NCBI GenBank assembly: GCA_903876875.1
Contig: CAIRBT010000102.1
Coordinates: 1-64,000 of the forward strand
Direction of reading: 5' to 3'
From: an uncultured Geobacteraceae bacterium
GTDB taxonomy: Bacteria; Desulfobacterota; Desulfuromonadia; Geobacterales; Pseudopelobacteraceae
Length of the DNA stretch: 64,000 nt
How positions within the stretch are numbered: position 1 is the first letter of the stretch; every line of letters starts with the position of its first letter. The position numbers and the translations under genes were made by a program. The notes under the pieces are model-generated. The model ran no database searches. It saw only the letters and a list, made by a program, of their open reading frames with translations, and was not told where the DNA came from. Below, piece after piece: positions 16,750 through 25,388 of this stretch.

Positions 16750-17286
16750 ATGATTGTTCTCGGCATTGACCCCGGTTCACGCATCACCGGTTACGGCCTT
16801 GTTGAAATGTCCGGCAACCGCCTCATTCATGTTGACAATGGTGCCATCTTCACCGACGCTGCGACAGATTTTTCCGGGCGCCTCAAGACGATTTTTGATG
16901 GGTTACTGGAAATCATTGCTGAGTATCGCCCCGCTCAGGTCGCCATTGAGAACATCTTCTTTTCAACCAACGCCCAGAGTGCCCTCAAACTCGGACAGGC
17001 ACGGGGTGCCGCCATCGTGGCGGCGGTTCACAGCGGGCTGCCGGTTTCCGAATATACCGCCCTCCAAGTCAAACAGGCCGTAGTTGGTCAAGGGCGGGCA
17101 GAAAAGGGGCAGGTTCAAAAAATGCTCAAGGTTCTGCTCGGCCTACCGGAAGTTCCCCAGGCTGACGCTGCAGATGCCCTGGCGGTGGCGGTCTGCCATA
17201 TCAATTCCCACGGACTCAGACATGTATCTGCCTACCGGGGCACCGATAACCGCAAAAAGACATCCTGGAGGGATTTAAAACTATGA
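16750..17286 (+). CDS. ruvC: Holliday junction resolvase RuvC
   Basis: 178 residues. Catalytic acids are visible in [13 protein letters not shown] (Asp7), AIENIFF (Glu) and [14 protein letters not shown] (two Asp), as in the RNase H-like RuvC family. The enzyme cuts Holliday junctions symmetrically, working with RuvAB. Its TGA overlaps the ruvA ATG (ATGA), so the two are coupled. The start lies 18 bp after the end of a terminator. Confidence 0.96.
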   Translation: MIVLGIDPGSRITGYGLVEMSGNRLIHVDNGAIFTDAATDFSGRLKTIFDGLLEIIAEYRPAQVAIENIFFSTNAQSALKLGQARGAAIVAAVHSGLPVSEYTALQVKQAVVGQGRAEKGQVQKMLKVLLGLPEVPQADAADALAVAVCHINSHGLRHVSAYRGTDNRKKTSWRDLKL

Positions 17287-17882
17287 TTGCCTTGCTTACC
17301 GGCCTCATTGCCCAGAAGAGCCCCGATCACATCGTCCTCGATGTGGGGGGGGTCGGCTACCGGGTGCATATCCCCTTTTCAACCTACTATGAGCTTCCCG
17401 AGGCGGGAGGGGCTGCAACCCTCCATATTCACACCTCTGTGCGTGAAGATGCCATCCTGCTCTACGGTTTTCGAACCCTGCAGGAAAAATCCTTTTTTCA
17501 GTTATTAATCTCGGTTTCCGGTGTCGGACCGAAACTTGCCCGGGATATTCTCTCCAATATCCAGCCGGGACAACTGGCCCAGGCTCTGACCCAGGGAGAT
17601 CTTCATAAGCTGTCAAGCATCCCGGGCATTGGCAAAAAAACCGCCGAACGCCTGGTTCTTGAACTGAAAGACAAAGCGATGAAATTGGATCTGGGAACCG
17701 TACCACCCACGGAACGACATACCATTGCCGATGACGATGTGACTGACGATGTCATTTCGGCACTGTTAAACCTGGGCTATAAGGAGCCGGTCGTACGAAA
17801 AACCGTGGCAAATCTGGAGGCCGGAAGCGGAACCGGGGTAGAGGAACTACTGAAACGCGCCTTGAAAATGCTTATGAAGTAA
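17283..17882 (+). CDS. ruvA: Holliday junction branch-migration protein RuvA
   Basis: 199 residues with the full three-domain plan: an N-terminal OB fold ([16 protein letters not shown]), two helix-hairpin-helix motifs ([36 protein letters not shown]) and the C-terminal RuvB-binding domain ([14 protein letters not shown]). It binds four-way junctions as tetramers and loads RuvB. ruvB usually follows directly but here a lipoprotein gene comes next. Confidence 0.96.
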   Translation: MIALLTGLIAQKSPDHIVLDVGGVGYRVHIPFSTYYELPEAGGAATLHIHTSVREDAILLYGFRTLQEKSFFQLLISVSGVGPKLARDILSNIQPGQLAQALTQGDLHKLSSIPGIGKKTAERLVLELKDKAMKLDLGTVPPTERHTIADDDVTDDVISALLNLGYKEPVVRKTVANLEAGSGTGVEELLKRALKMLMK

Positions 17883-17938
17883 GAATGGCGCAAAGAAACT
17901 TTTAAAAATACTTTAGAAACCGCCAACGGTGCCGATAT

Positions 17939-17947
17939 GCTATAATG
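17939..17947 (+). promoter_or_regulatory. Extended -10 promoter for lipoprotein genes
   Basis: TGC-TATAAT forms a perfect extended -10 box (TATAAT 17942-17947), 54 bp before the lipoprotein ATG. No good -35 is seen, as is usual with extended -10 promoters. Confidence 0.6.
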
Positions 17948-18000
17948 TGGAATTTTAAACTGCAGTGACACTGAACTGTTACGAAATGAGGTGACTATCT

Positions 18001-18348
18001 ATGAAACGTACTCTTGTGCTGAGTGCTGTTATTATGGCAGCCTGTACCATTACCGGTTGCACATCGTCTCTGTTTCCGTTTTCATCAAATAGAGGTGGCG
18101 GAGAGACCCGTACGGAGGTTTATCTCGATGGCGGCACCGGACAGCGGATGTTCTCCCCCTGTTCCGACAGCAGACAGTGTTACCGGGAAACCTATGATCT
18201 GGCCTGGGACTCGTGGTGCAGTAGCTGTAACTACAGCGACATACGATGTCGGCCCAGCGTACCGGTTACCTACCGGAGTAAACAGGTAGAATACGACGGT
18301 AACAGAGTAGAATACATCTTTACCCCGCGTTATTACCGGGCAAACTGA
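18001..18348 (+). CDS. Cys-rich lipoprotein of unknown function (115 aa)
   Basis: Signal peptide of type II with lipobox ITGC at residues 17-20. The mature part is rich in Cys and Tyr (FSPCSDSRQCYRETYDLAW, WCSSCNYSDIRC) and ends in basic YIFTPRYYRAN. About six cysteines could form disulfides or hold a metal. It has its own extended -10 promoter and is followed after 28 bp by another lipoprotein gene, so the pair is probably cotranscribed. No family is recognised. Confidence 0.7.
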   Translation: MKRTLVLSAVIMAACTITGCTSSLFPFSSNRGGGETRTEVYLDGGTGQRMFSPCSDSRQCYRETYDLAWDSWCSSCNYSDIRCRPSVPVTYRSKQVEYDGNRVEYIFTPRYYRAN

Positions 18349-18376
18349 ATTACCTCATCTAACGGAAGGGATCACT

Positions 18377-19069
18377 ATGCTACCACATGTAAAAATTCTT
18401 ATCATCGCAACATCCTTACTGGCTCTTTCCGGCTGTACCACTATTTCCAATTTCATGGGCAGTAAAAAGAGCACTCCCGACCAGGCGGCTCCCCCCGCTC
18501 GGGAGCAACAGAGCAGCCGTACCGATTCCCTCGAAAAGATGCAGCGGAATAGTTCCAACGAACCGATAGCGGCGTTGGATAGCAACTCAACCATGGGACG
18601 TTTCAACGCCAGAATTATCTTTCTTGCGGACCAACTGGAACGGAACGCGGATCGGAAAAGTCTATCAAATACCGTTATTATTACCAGCTTTACTAATTTA
18701 AACAAGATCACCCAGACTACCGGCTTTGGGCGACTTGTTGCCGAAAGCCTCATGCATGAACTGCAAGTGAGAAAATGGCAGGTATATGAAATACGGCTTG
18801 CCAACAACATTCTCATTAATGACACGGGGGAGTTTTCATTAAGCCGTGATGTGACAAAACTGAAGGAAATCTACAAAATTGGTGGGGTTGTGGCAGGCAC
18901 CTATTCGGTTATTGATGGAAATATTGTGGTAAATGCCCGGGTCATGGACATCAATACTGGCATACTCTTTTCGTCTGCCCAGACCTATATACCGGCAAAC
19001 TGGTTTACTGAAGGCCTGCTCTTCGACGATGAAAACTTGAAGCCCATGAAAATCATGGGCTCCCCGTAA
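18377..19069 (+). CDS. FlgO-domain outer-membrane lipoprotein
   Basis: 230 residues with lipobox LSGC (Cys20). After a polar linker rich in Ser/Gln, residues about 74-215 follow the FlgO domain: ADQLERNADRKSLSNTVII, FGRLVAESLMHELQ, YEIRLANNILIN, GGVVAGTYSVIDGNIVVNARV. In Vibrio FlgO is an outer-membrane lipoprotein of the flagellar H-ring region, but the domain is widespread and no flagellar genes lie here. Domain call is good; role is open. Confidence 0.75.
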   Translation: MLPHVKILIIATSLLALSGCTTISNFMGSKKSTPDQAAPPAREQQSSRTDSLEKMQRNSSNEPIAALDSNSTMGRFNARIIFLADQLERNADRKSLSNTVIITSFTNLNKITQTTGFGRLVAESLMHELQVRKWQVYEIRLANNILINDTGEFSLSRDVTKLKEIYKIGGVVAGTYSVIDGNIVVNARVMDINTGILFSSAQTYIPANWFTEGLLFDDENLKPMKIMGSP

Positions 19070-19079
19070 ATAAACTCCG

Positions 19080-19544
19080 TCAAACCGTTTTTTCTGCCGC
19101 CAGTGCACTGGCCTTTGCCTTTCGAGCGGCCTGCATCTTTGCCCCGAGATTATTTCTCTGGGCATCTGCTTTTTTACGATCAGAATAGGACTTAGCCACG
19201 AGGTGCTGTTTGGGATCTATGCCAAACTGTGCCTTGTACGCCTTGTCGGTAATCTGGTGTACCTTGGTAAGGTGTCTTTTGAGTGTTTTGAACGCCTTGT
19301 TACATAACAGGCAGACGACCTCATCCTTTTTAAATATCTTCTTAAAATCAATTACCGCTGATTCTCCCGCTGTGACTGCTGTTTCCCCAACAACCAACTC
19401 CGGATCACCGGATAGACCGGCATCGATATTTCTCAGTTTAACTGCGAAATAATCCATCTCTTTCTGAAGTTCCTCAAAGCTCAGATCCCTCTTTGTAAGC
19501 CGCGCCGTCATCAATTGTACTGTCAGTTCAGCAATTGTTGCCAT
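19080..19544 (-). CDS. MucR/Ros-family zinc-finger transcription regulator
   Basis: 154 residues. The central zinc finger is CLLCNKAFKTLKRHLTKVH (C-X2-C-X9-H-X4-H), the Ros/MucR pattern, followed by the family's YRxxxG-like end (AYKAQFGID). Flanking parts are an N-terminal helical region starting MATIAELTVQLMTARL and a basic Ala/Lys-rich tail. MucR proteins are global AT-rich DNA-binding repressors. The start ATG 19542-19544 with GGGGGT upstream is preferred over a longer open frame, because that frame overlaps the thioesterase gene. No operator can be named. Confidence 0.85.
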   Translation of the reverse strand: MATIAELTVQLMTARLTKRDLSFEELQKEMDYFAVKLRNIDAGLSGDPELVVGETAVTAGESAVIDFKKIFKKDEVVCLLCNKAFKTLKRHLTKVHQITDKAYKAQFGIDPKQHLVAKSYSDRKKADAQRNNLGAKMQAARKAKASALAAEKTV

Positions 19545-19590
19545 GATAATACCCCCGTTTATTGTGATACATGAGTTACCTCCATGTATG

Positions 19591-19989
19591 TTAAAGCAGC
19601 ATAAGTGTCGTCGTACCGTGAGCCACCAGCTTTCCTGCCTGGTTGACAATTTTAACCGTGAGCGATGCTGTTTTTTTCCCGAGATGCACAATGGTGGAAC
19701 GGGCTGTCAGAAGGTCTCCCACGGCAGCCGGCCTGATATAGTTAACATTCAGGTTAACAGTCGTACATCTAACCCCCGAAGGAAGTAGTGGTCGGGGAAA
19801 GAAAGAAACAGTGTCCATGAGGGTTGCTATTAAGCCACCGTGGGCACCACCATAATAATTTTGATGAATATCAGTTACCAGCACCTCCATAACGGCAGAA
19901 GAGTCGTCAATCTCTACAAGGCGAATATTCAGCGTTTTAAGCAGAGACATATTATTACATGATTCTATGGTTGCCGGAACAATGGCCAT
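19591..19989 (-). CDS. PaaI-family hotdog thioesterase
   Basis: 132 residues with a single hotdog fold. The active-site helix region is NYYGGAHGGLIATLMDTV and the following strands VNLNVNYIRPA / LTARSTIVHLGKKTASLTVKI fit the PaaI/YbgC-like acyl-CoA thioesterases. The expected reaction is hydrolysis of a (hydroxy)aryl- or acyl-CoA; the substrate is not known. It lies upstream of the MucR gene in the same direction (46 bp), possibly cotranscribed. Confidence 0.85.
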   Translation of the reverse strand: MAIVPATIESCNNMSLLKTLNIRLVEIDDSSAVMEVLVTDIHQNYYGGAHGGLIATLMDTVSFFPRPLLPSGVRCTTVNLNVNYIRPAAVGDLLTARSTIVHLGKKTASLTVKIVNQAGKLVAHGTTTLMLL

Positions 19990-20084
19990 AATGGGTACTC
20001 ATCCTATTGGTACATACTTGTGGACCTACATAAAAATAACCATATAACTAGAGCCCTACTTAATACGACATTGTTCTGCAGGAT

Positions 20085-20675
20085 TCAATTAAATTCTGTC
20101 TTCTTCCGGTGCCTTTCCGGACGGAGGTACGAGATATCCCGCGTTTTACCTTTATATAGCTCTGAATGCTCTTTATGTTCTGTAAAATTTTGCAGATATT
20201 TTTCGACGAGTTCTCTGTTACCCGTGATGACAAGCAGATTTTCCGCATTTTTTTCTTCAGCAGCCTTGGTAAAGTTAAAACTACCGGTAATTAACACACG
20301 CTTATCAATAATTATTATCTTGTTGTGTGCGATAGCATGCCTGTCATCTATATAGGTAGGTATGCCAGCGTGACTCACAAAATCAGCTGCGGTATATTTT
20401 TCTCTCCGCTGGGATTTGTCCAGAATGATCTCAATCCTGACCCCCCTTTTCAAGGCAGCGGTCAGGGCATTCGCAATGGGAGCACTGGTGAAAGAATATG
20501 CCTGAACCTGAATCTCGTGTTTAGCAGCGTGTATTTCACCGATAATAGCCTCCGTTGCCCCGCCGTTCGGCGAAAAATAGACCGCAGTGGTGCCCACAGA
20601 CCTGACCTCTTCGGCCGACACTGCGATAACACGTACCAGACAGACGATACTTATGGTGAGTAGCCATAGTTTCAT
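20085..20675 (-). CDS. Exported single-HKD phospholipase D-family nuclease
   Basis: 196 residues with a signal peptide at about 1-21 (cut near VSA). One HKD motif is present: HNKIIIIDKRVLITGSFNFT (His, Lys, Asp and the GSxNF tail). A single HKD with a signal peptide is the pattern of the Nuc/EndA group of PLD-family endonucleases, which act as dimers in the periplasm and degrade DNA without metal. The C-terminus is basic. Phospholipase activity is less likely because dual-HKD enzymes carry that. Confidence 0.85.
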   Translation of the reverse strand: MKLWLLTISIVCLVRVIAVSAEEVRSVGTTAVYFSPNGGATEAIIGEIHAAKHEIQVQAYSFTSAPIANALTAALKRGVRIEIILDKSQRREKYTAADFVSHAGIPTYIDDRHAIAHNKIIIIDKRVLITGSFNFTKAAEEKNAENLLVITGNRELVEKYLQNFTEHKEHSELYKGKTRDISYLRPERHRKKTEFN

Positions 20676-20988
20676 AATGTTTCTTGAGTCACATCGGCCG
20701 TTCGTGCCGTTGCCACTTTTCTCTCAGATATTTTAAGATTTACTTATATTGGAGTTTTTAATATATGTAAATTATTTAAATGCATTTCATTGAGATAGTT
20801 TTCGCAGAATTTTTAAACCGCCGCCGCTGGCAAGGGGGAGTGGGATGTCTGACATTTCATTTTGAAGTAAATTGGCTTAAGTGCGGGGGAATATATAAAA
20901 ACGGCATACGATCAGTGTGATATGTGATAGGCTTACCTAGCTTATAAGCTGTTCGTGCCAAGCATGTCAGTAACGGGGGAGGTGACGT
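20676..20988. other. Divergent intergenic region (313 bp)
   Basis: Lies between the PLD nuclease and the exported 135-residue protein. It includes an AT-rich block (20730-20815) and a 12-bp palindrome agcttataagct (20939-20950) that may be an operator or part of the rightward promoter. No gene or RNA element is recognised. Confidence 0.5.
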
Positions 20989-21396
20989 ATGTTGCATCGT
21001 TATTATCAGAATGCGTTTTGTCTTATGGTGGTTCTGCTGTTTATCATTGTCGGGATAGCGTCTGCAATGAGCGTCCCCCTGGTGGGAGGCCCCTGTTCCT
21101 ACGCCACCTATACCGGCAGAGCAACCGTTACCGACCTTACCGCTACCCAAAATGGTTATCAGCTGCATTTCGCTGCACAGTTCAACGCCCCCCACCCCCG
21201 GGCGGGCTTTTACTCACCGGCGAGATATTCCGTTGTTTTTGTGAGCAATCCAGCGGGAGAGACGACAAATGACTGGCTTCACCAGCAGGGGATTTTCATT
21301 GGTGCCGTACTGGAGCTAAACCTTTCCCTGATAACTTCGGGCACCTGCACACCGGTAATTCAAACATTTCCAGCATTTTCTACCATCATTCAGTGA
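20989..21396 (+). CDS. Exported hypothetical protein (135 aa)
   Basis: ATG 20989 follows GGGGAGGTGACGT, an excellent ribosome site. A signal peptide spans about 1-26 (LMVVLLFIIVGIASA). The mature protein is beta-rich with two to three Cys (GGPCSYATYTGRATVTDL, SGTCTPV) and a conserved-looking stretch HFAAQFNAP. No family is recognised. It would be periplasmic or secreted, with a possible disulfide. Confidence 0.7.
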   Translation: MLHRYYQNAFCLMVVLLFIIVGIASAMSVPLVGGPCSYATYTGRATVTDLTATQNGYQLHFAAQFNAPHPRAGFYSPARYSVVFVSNPAGETTNDWLHQQGIFIGAVLELNLSLITSGTCTPVIQTFPAFSTIIQ

Positions 21397-21425
21397 CGTA
21401 GAGATTATGCCGGACATACCGGTGT

Positions 21426-21812
21426 TCAACTTCCAAAAATCCGTTGAAACTCCAGTAACATCTCAAAGCCATGTGTATAGGCTATCGGTGTAACTTGATA
21501 GTAGCGGGATCCCTGTTTGAACTGATAGGAGGCAATACAGTTGTTGCGGTATTCAATACCATACATATGCTCTGGGTTCAGCAGGGTTTGACGCCCGAAG
21601 GTGGTGAGAATAATTCCGTTTGAAACGATTTCAACAATCTGATTCCGTACCACCGGTATAAGATGGTAGAGAGAGATACACAGCGAAAGAAGTGCAATAC
21701 AGAGATAGGCGAGTTTGTGAACTTGGCCGTATCTATACAAGGCAAACAGGAAAAGGGCTGCAAACACGACACCAAACGTGCAGATAACTTTCCGGGGCGG
21801 ATAGAAAATCAT
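21426..21812 (-). CDS. Membrane protein with PH-like C-terminal domain
   Basis: 128 residues. Two membrane helices (about 9-27 and 32-53) are followed by a beta-rich segment (IVEIVSNGIILTTFGRQTLLNPEHMYGIEY) that resembles bacterial PH (bPH2-like) domains with a short inner-membrane anchor. Function unknown. It follows the small exported protein gene after 8 bp, so the two are probably one operon. Confidence 0.6.
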   Translation of the reverse strand: MIFYPPRKVICTFGVVFAALFLFALYRYGQVHKLAYLCIALLSLCISLYHLIPVVRNQIVEIVSNGIILTTFGRQTLLNPEHMYGIEYRNNCIASYQFKQGSRYYQVTPIAYTHGFEMLLEFQRIFGS

Positions 21813-21820
21813 TCCGGTAA

Positions 21821-22081
21821 TTATTGACCGTTCATGGTGGCAAGCATCAACTCTTTGGCTTTTTCGTCCTCTTTTTGTATAACGTCCGGCAGAACCACCG
21901 TCCGTTGCTGTTTTTGCCCCCCCTTCACGTCAGTTAACCCAGCGGCAAGATCCGCTTCTGAAATATCCTGGGGCTTGGGTTCCGATTTTGTCTGGAGCTT
22001 TTTTTTAGCTGCGTAGGCAATGCTGCTACAAAGTACCGCCGCAACGGTGATGGTAAAGAGAGCCGTAATTCTTTTTTTCAT
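21821..22081 (-). CDS. Small exported protein (86 aa)
   Basis: ATG 22079-22081 (MKKRITALFTITVAAVLC) begins a clear signal peptide cut near AYA at about 24. The mature peptide is short, charged and Lys/Gln/Glu-rich (KKKLQTKSEPKPQDISEADLAAGL ... KELMLATMNGQ in outline), likely helical at its end. A longer frame adds five residues before the signal peptide. No family is recognised. Confidence 0.6.
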   Translation of the reverse strand: MKKRITALFTITVAAVLCSSIAYAAKKKLQTKSEPKPQDISEADLAAGLTDVKGGQKQQRTVVLPDVIQKEDEKAKELMLATMNGQ

Positions 22082-22367
22082 AGCAAGACACCCCATTAAA
22101 CATATATTCTGTACTGATAGTAGCGTAATCTTGGGTAACTGGCAAGGGCATTAGTAAGGTTTTATTACTGTTGGCACAGGCTTTGTGTGAGACACACAAA
22201 CACACCGGCAGATTCCTACATAGCGCGAGGATATTTTATGTCAGACAAATTCCTACTGTACATATTGCCCATATATTGGTATACTATTAGACCGTATTAT
22301 GCAAAATATAACAATCATAAATCGTTCAGAGTTCCGTTCCAATTAGCGAAAAAGGCAGGTTTATCTC

Positions 22368-23696
22368 ATGAGTGAAACTGAAAAAACAGACAAGACATGT
22401 GTGCTACTTGTGGATGACGAAGTCAATATTCTGAATTCATTGAAGCGGCTTCTGCTCCATGACAAAAATCTCAAAGTAGTCACGGCAACGTCAGGTGAAG
22501 AGGGACTCAAACTTCTTGACGAACTTACCAATGTTGGCTTAATCGTTTCCGACCAGAGAATGCCCGGCATGAACGGAGCAGTTTTTCTCGAAAAGGCCAT
22601 CGATAAGGCACCGGATGCCACCCGTATCATTATGACCGGCTACGCAGATACCTCTGCGGCGATTGATGCGATAAACAAAGGCAAAGCCTGGAAGTATCTC
22701 TCAAAGCCGTGGGATGACACAGAACTACTGAGCAGCGTCCGTGAAGGGGTTGACCGTTATAAAATCATTGAAGAGAATAAGCAACTCAACGCCCTGGTTC
22801 AGCAGCAGAAAGAAGAGCTGGAAGAGTGGAACAGCAATCTGAAAAACAGGGTACTCCAACAGACCACCGCCATCAGAAAGAAAAGCGAAGAGGTTCAAGC
22901 CGCTTTGGAACGTGTCCGCGAGAGTGATTCCAGCATCCAGGGGATGATTCGGGCACTCTGTGCCCTTGTTGACCTGCGGGGCGCGCGCGCCTCCAAACAT
23001 GCACACAATGTTGAACTGCTTGCGGAAAGTGCTGCAAAAGATCTGGGACTGGACGAAACGACAACCGAAACGATCAGGGTTGCAGCACTGCTCCATGACA
23101 TTGGAGAAATCGGCATTCCTGAAAGGTTGCTGATAACCGCCCCGGAAGTAATGAAATCAGACGAATTCAGAGAGTATAGCCAGCATCCGGTGCGTGCCCA
23201 ATTGCTCCTCGATCACATTGACGAACTCAGATCGGTATCAGAACTTATCCGACATCACCATGAAAATATGGATGGTACCGGTTATCCGGACAGACTTTCA
23301 GGCGATGACATTCCCTTAGGCTCCCGGATCATTGCCTTTGCGGATCAAATAGACAAAACTGCCATGATGTGTGTGGGTGACATTGCCGAACAGGCACTCA
23401 CCCGGATAAATTCCCAGGTTGGCAATTGCCTTGATCCGGCACTCTATAAAGTCTTTAAAAAAGTGGTTCGCTATTACTACCATGCAACCACAACCGTCGA
23501 TCCCCCCAAAAAAGTCGAGAAACTGATGGGCCCCGATGAGCTTCGCCCCGGCATGGTCATTGCCAGAAATGTCTATAGTGCGAACGGTCGTGTGGTATTC
23601 CCGAAAGCGATGGTTCTGGATGCAATAATGATAGCTTCCGTGAGGGGGCATTTCGGAACTGACCCCACTGATACATCCATTTATGTCTGGGAATAA
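22368..23696 (+). CDS. Response regulator with HD-GYP phosphodiesterase domain
   Basis: 442 residues. The receiver domain (11-130) has acidic pair DD16-17 and phospho-acceptor Asp62 (IVSDQRMPG). A coiled coil (about 138-190) leads to an HD-GYP domain with HAHNVELLA, LLHDIGEIGIP and HHENMDGTGYPDRLSG, so HD and GYP signatures are intact. Such enzymes hydrolyse cyclic di-GMP to GMP or pGpG. The C-terminal part (about 385-442) is an added small domain ending SIYVWE. It is RpfG-like but longer. It fits with the PilZ protein and riboswitch nearby. Confidence 0.9.
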   Translation: MSETEKTDKTCVLLVDDEVNILNSLKRLLLHDKNLKVVTATSGEEGLKLLDELTNVGLIVSDQRMPGMNGAVFLEKAIDKAPDATRIIMTGYADTSAAIDAINKGKAWKYLSKPWDDTELLSSVREGVDRYKIIEENKQLNALVQQQKEELEEWNSNLKNRVLQQTTAIRKKSEEVQAALERVRESDSSIQGMIRALCALVDLRGARASKHAHNVELLAESAAKDLGLDETTTETIRVAALLHDIGEIGIPERLLITAPEVMKSDEFREYSQHPVRAQLLLDHIDELRSVSELIRHHHENMDGTGYPDRLSGDDIPLGSRIIAFADQIDKTAMMCVGDIAEQALTRINSQVGNCLDPALYKVFKKVVRYYYHATTTVDPPKKVEKLMGPDELRPGMVIARNVYSANGRVVFPKAMVLDAIMIASVRGHFGTDPTDTSIYVWE

Positions 23697-23713
23697 TGTA
23701 ATATGAGGGAGCA

Positions 23714-25378
23714 TTACCCCTGGGTACTCCCGTCGGGATACACAATGTGCGGAAAGATACGTCGATCCGGCCTGAGGGAGAAACCTGCCTTGTCGTACAC
23801 CAGTAGGGCGTGGTCACGAAAATTGGGCAGATGGGGGGCGTAGGGGCTGAAGGCTCTGAAAACCGGCTGAAGACTGTTAAAGATTTCCCGCGCCTCTGTG
23901 GGGGTCATGCCGCTTGCAACCTCAAAATCACAGCGACCACCCAACACATCCTCCCCTGCCACCCCGACACGGGTAATAGCGTATTTTTCCGGGGCATCGT
24001 AGATCGGGGTATCTTTTTGCAGAACAAACGGCCCGCGATGCACACCATGGATACTTCCCCGCAGCTCCATGAGGAATTTGACCGTCTCCGCAAGTTCAAG
24101 GGGGGTCTCGGTCGGAAATCCGCAGATTATATAGACATGGTTGGCTATCCCCGCTGCAGCCGAATCGTGTAACACCTTCCTGACCTCGGCAACCTGTGTC
24201 CCCTTATCCATCAAATCAAGAATCCTCTGGCAGGCACTTTCTACCCCCCAGAGAATAAACCTGCATCCCGAGGCGGCAATCTGGCGGAGTAGCTCGGGGG
24301 TGAAGGCTTTTTCCGGCCGTGCCAGGGCGTAGTAGGCGATATCAAGCCCCGCTTCCCGAATGCCTTTGGCCAGTTTTTGAAAGTAAACGGGGGAAATCAT
24401 TTCGTCGATAAAAGCAAAATGACGGATGCCCCGGTCGGTAAACCCCCGTAACATGGCTATGACGTAGTCAATACCATGCCTGCGGTAGGTCATACCGGCA
24501 GAGCGATAATGGGCGCAAAACGTACAGCGTCTCCAGTAGCAGCCACGACTCAGGAGCAGCGGTATAACCGGACGGGGGGAGTAGTAATTGTTCAGGTTGC
24601 AATCACTGAAATCCGGAGGGGACAAGCGATCAAGGTCATAGCACAGCTCTGGGGTGTTGCCCCGCACAAGACCGTTGTGCAACCAGTTGCCCCCTGGCAC
24701 CTCTGCCGGTTCCAGTCCGTCAGAAAGATACTGTTTCAGGGCAGCTTCCCCCTCCCCCGCAACGACCAGATCGGCCACATCGGGATAGGTGGTCAGAAAT
24801 TGCTGCGGAGAACCGCTGAAAACACTCCCCCCCATAATGACCTTCAGCCCGAATTTTTTCCGGAGTATTCTGCCAATGGTAATGCCGGCCGGAAGCTGAT
24901 CCCCATAGCTCAGGGAAAGTCCCACGCAGTGCGGATTTTGAGCCACAATCTGCCCGATCATTTCGGTAATGAGAGGATGGGGGACAGCGTCATGTTCAAA
25001 GTCACGGCAATAGCCCGCCAGCTCCTGCCCAAAGGCGTGGGTAAAGCGACTGAACAGCTCCCCATACAGCTCATATCGTTCAGGAGCTGTGTAAAATTCC
25101 GTAGCCTGACTCCCCCCTCGAAAGACCTCTGCCCCCTTTTCAAGGGCCACTTCCGCCAGCACGGCTTCGGGAAACGTGGTACGATTCAGTTTTCCCCTCA
25201 GCGAACCTGGCTGCAACAGCCGGTTAAACAGCCACACATTCAAATCCAGAATAACGACCTGCCACTGCGGCAGCTCCCGTTCAATATATCCCTTTAAAAG
25301 AGCCACGCCAAGGGGGGGTGCTGTCGGCACGTTGAGGGGGGGAAACACCAACAACAGCTTCTTGGCACGTTCGGTCAT
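23714..25378 (-). CDS. B12-binding radical SAM protein
   Basis: 554 residues. The N-terminal part follows a cobalamin-binding fold (LLLVFPPLNVPTAPPLGVALLKG, VGLSLSYGDQ, VIMGGSVFSG). The radical SAM barrel has RGCYWRRCTFCAHYR, giving cysteines spaced C-X4-C-X2-C rather than the usual C-X3-C-X2-C, a form seen in some B12-radical SAM groups. Later motifs are FAFIDEM and CGFPTET. The substrate is unknown; methylation or RiPP-type modification are possible. ATG at 25376-25378 has an AGGG site. It ends the proC-PAP operon, 10 bp behind the PAP gene. Confidence 0.8.
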   Translation of the reverse strand: MTERAKKLLLVFPPLNVPTAPPLGVALLKGYIERELPQWQVVILDLNVWLFNRLLQPGSLRGKLNRTTFPEAVLAEVALEKGAEVFRGGSQATEFYTAPERYELYGELFSRFTHAFGQELAGYCRDFEHDAVPHPLITEMIGQIVAQNPHCVGLSLSYGDQLPAGITIGRILRKKFGLKVIMGGSVFSGSPQQFLTTYPDVADLVVAGEGEAALKQYLSDGLEPAEVPGGNWLHNGLVRGNTPELCYDLDRLSPPDFSDCNLNNYYSPRPVIPLLLSRGCYWRRCTFCAHYRSAGMTYRRHGIDYVIAMLRGFTDRGIRHFAFIDEMISPVYFQKLAKGIREAGLDIAYYALARPEKAFTPELLRQIAASGCRFILWGVESACQRILDLMDKGTQVAEVRKVLHDSAAAGIANHVYIICGFPTETPLELAETVKFLMELRGSIHGVHRGPFVLQKDTPIYDAPEKYAITRVGVAGEDVLGGRCDFEVASGMTPTEAREIFNSLQPVFRAFSPYAPHLPNFRDHALLVYDKAGFSLRPDRRIFPHIVYPDGSTQG

Positions 25379-25388
25379 CACCGGCACC

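Noticed and set aside
19544-19691. N-terminal extension of the MucR protein
   Set aside because: It overlaps the thioesterase gene and is not MucR-like; ATG 19542-19544 gives the family start.
22238-22375. Short frame MSDKFLLYILPIYW before the HD-GYP regulator
   Set aside because: AT-rich with unnatural composition, overlaps the regulator start, no homologue recognised.
24476-25297. Long plus-strand frame opposite the radical SAM gene
   Set aside because: Shadow of the conserved minus-strand gene; composition is not protein-like.
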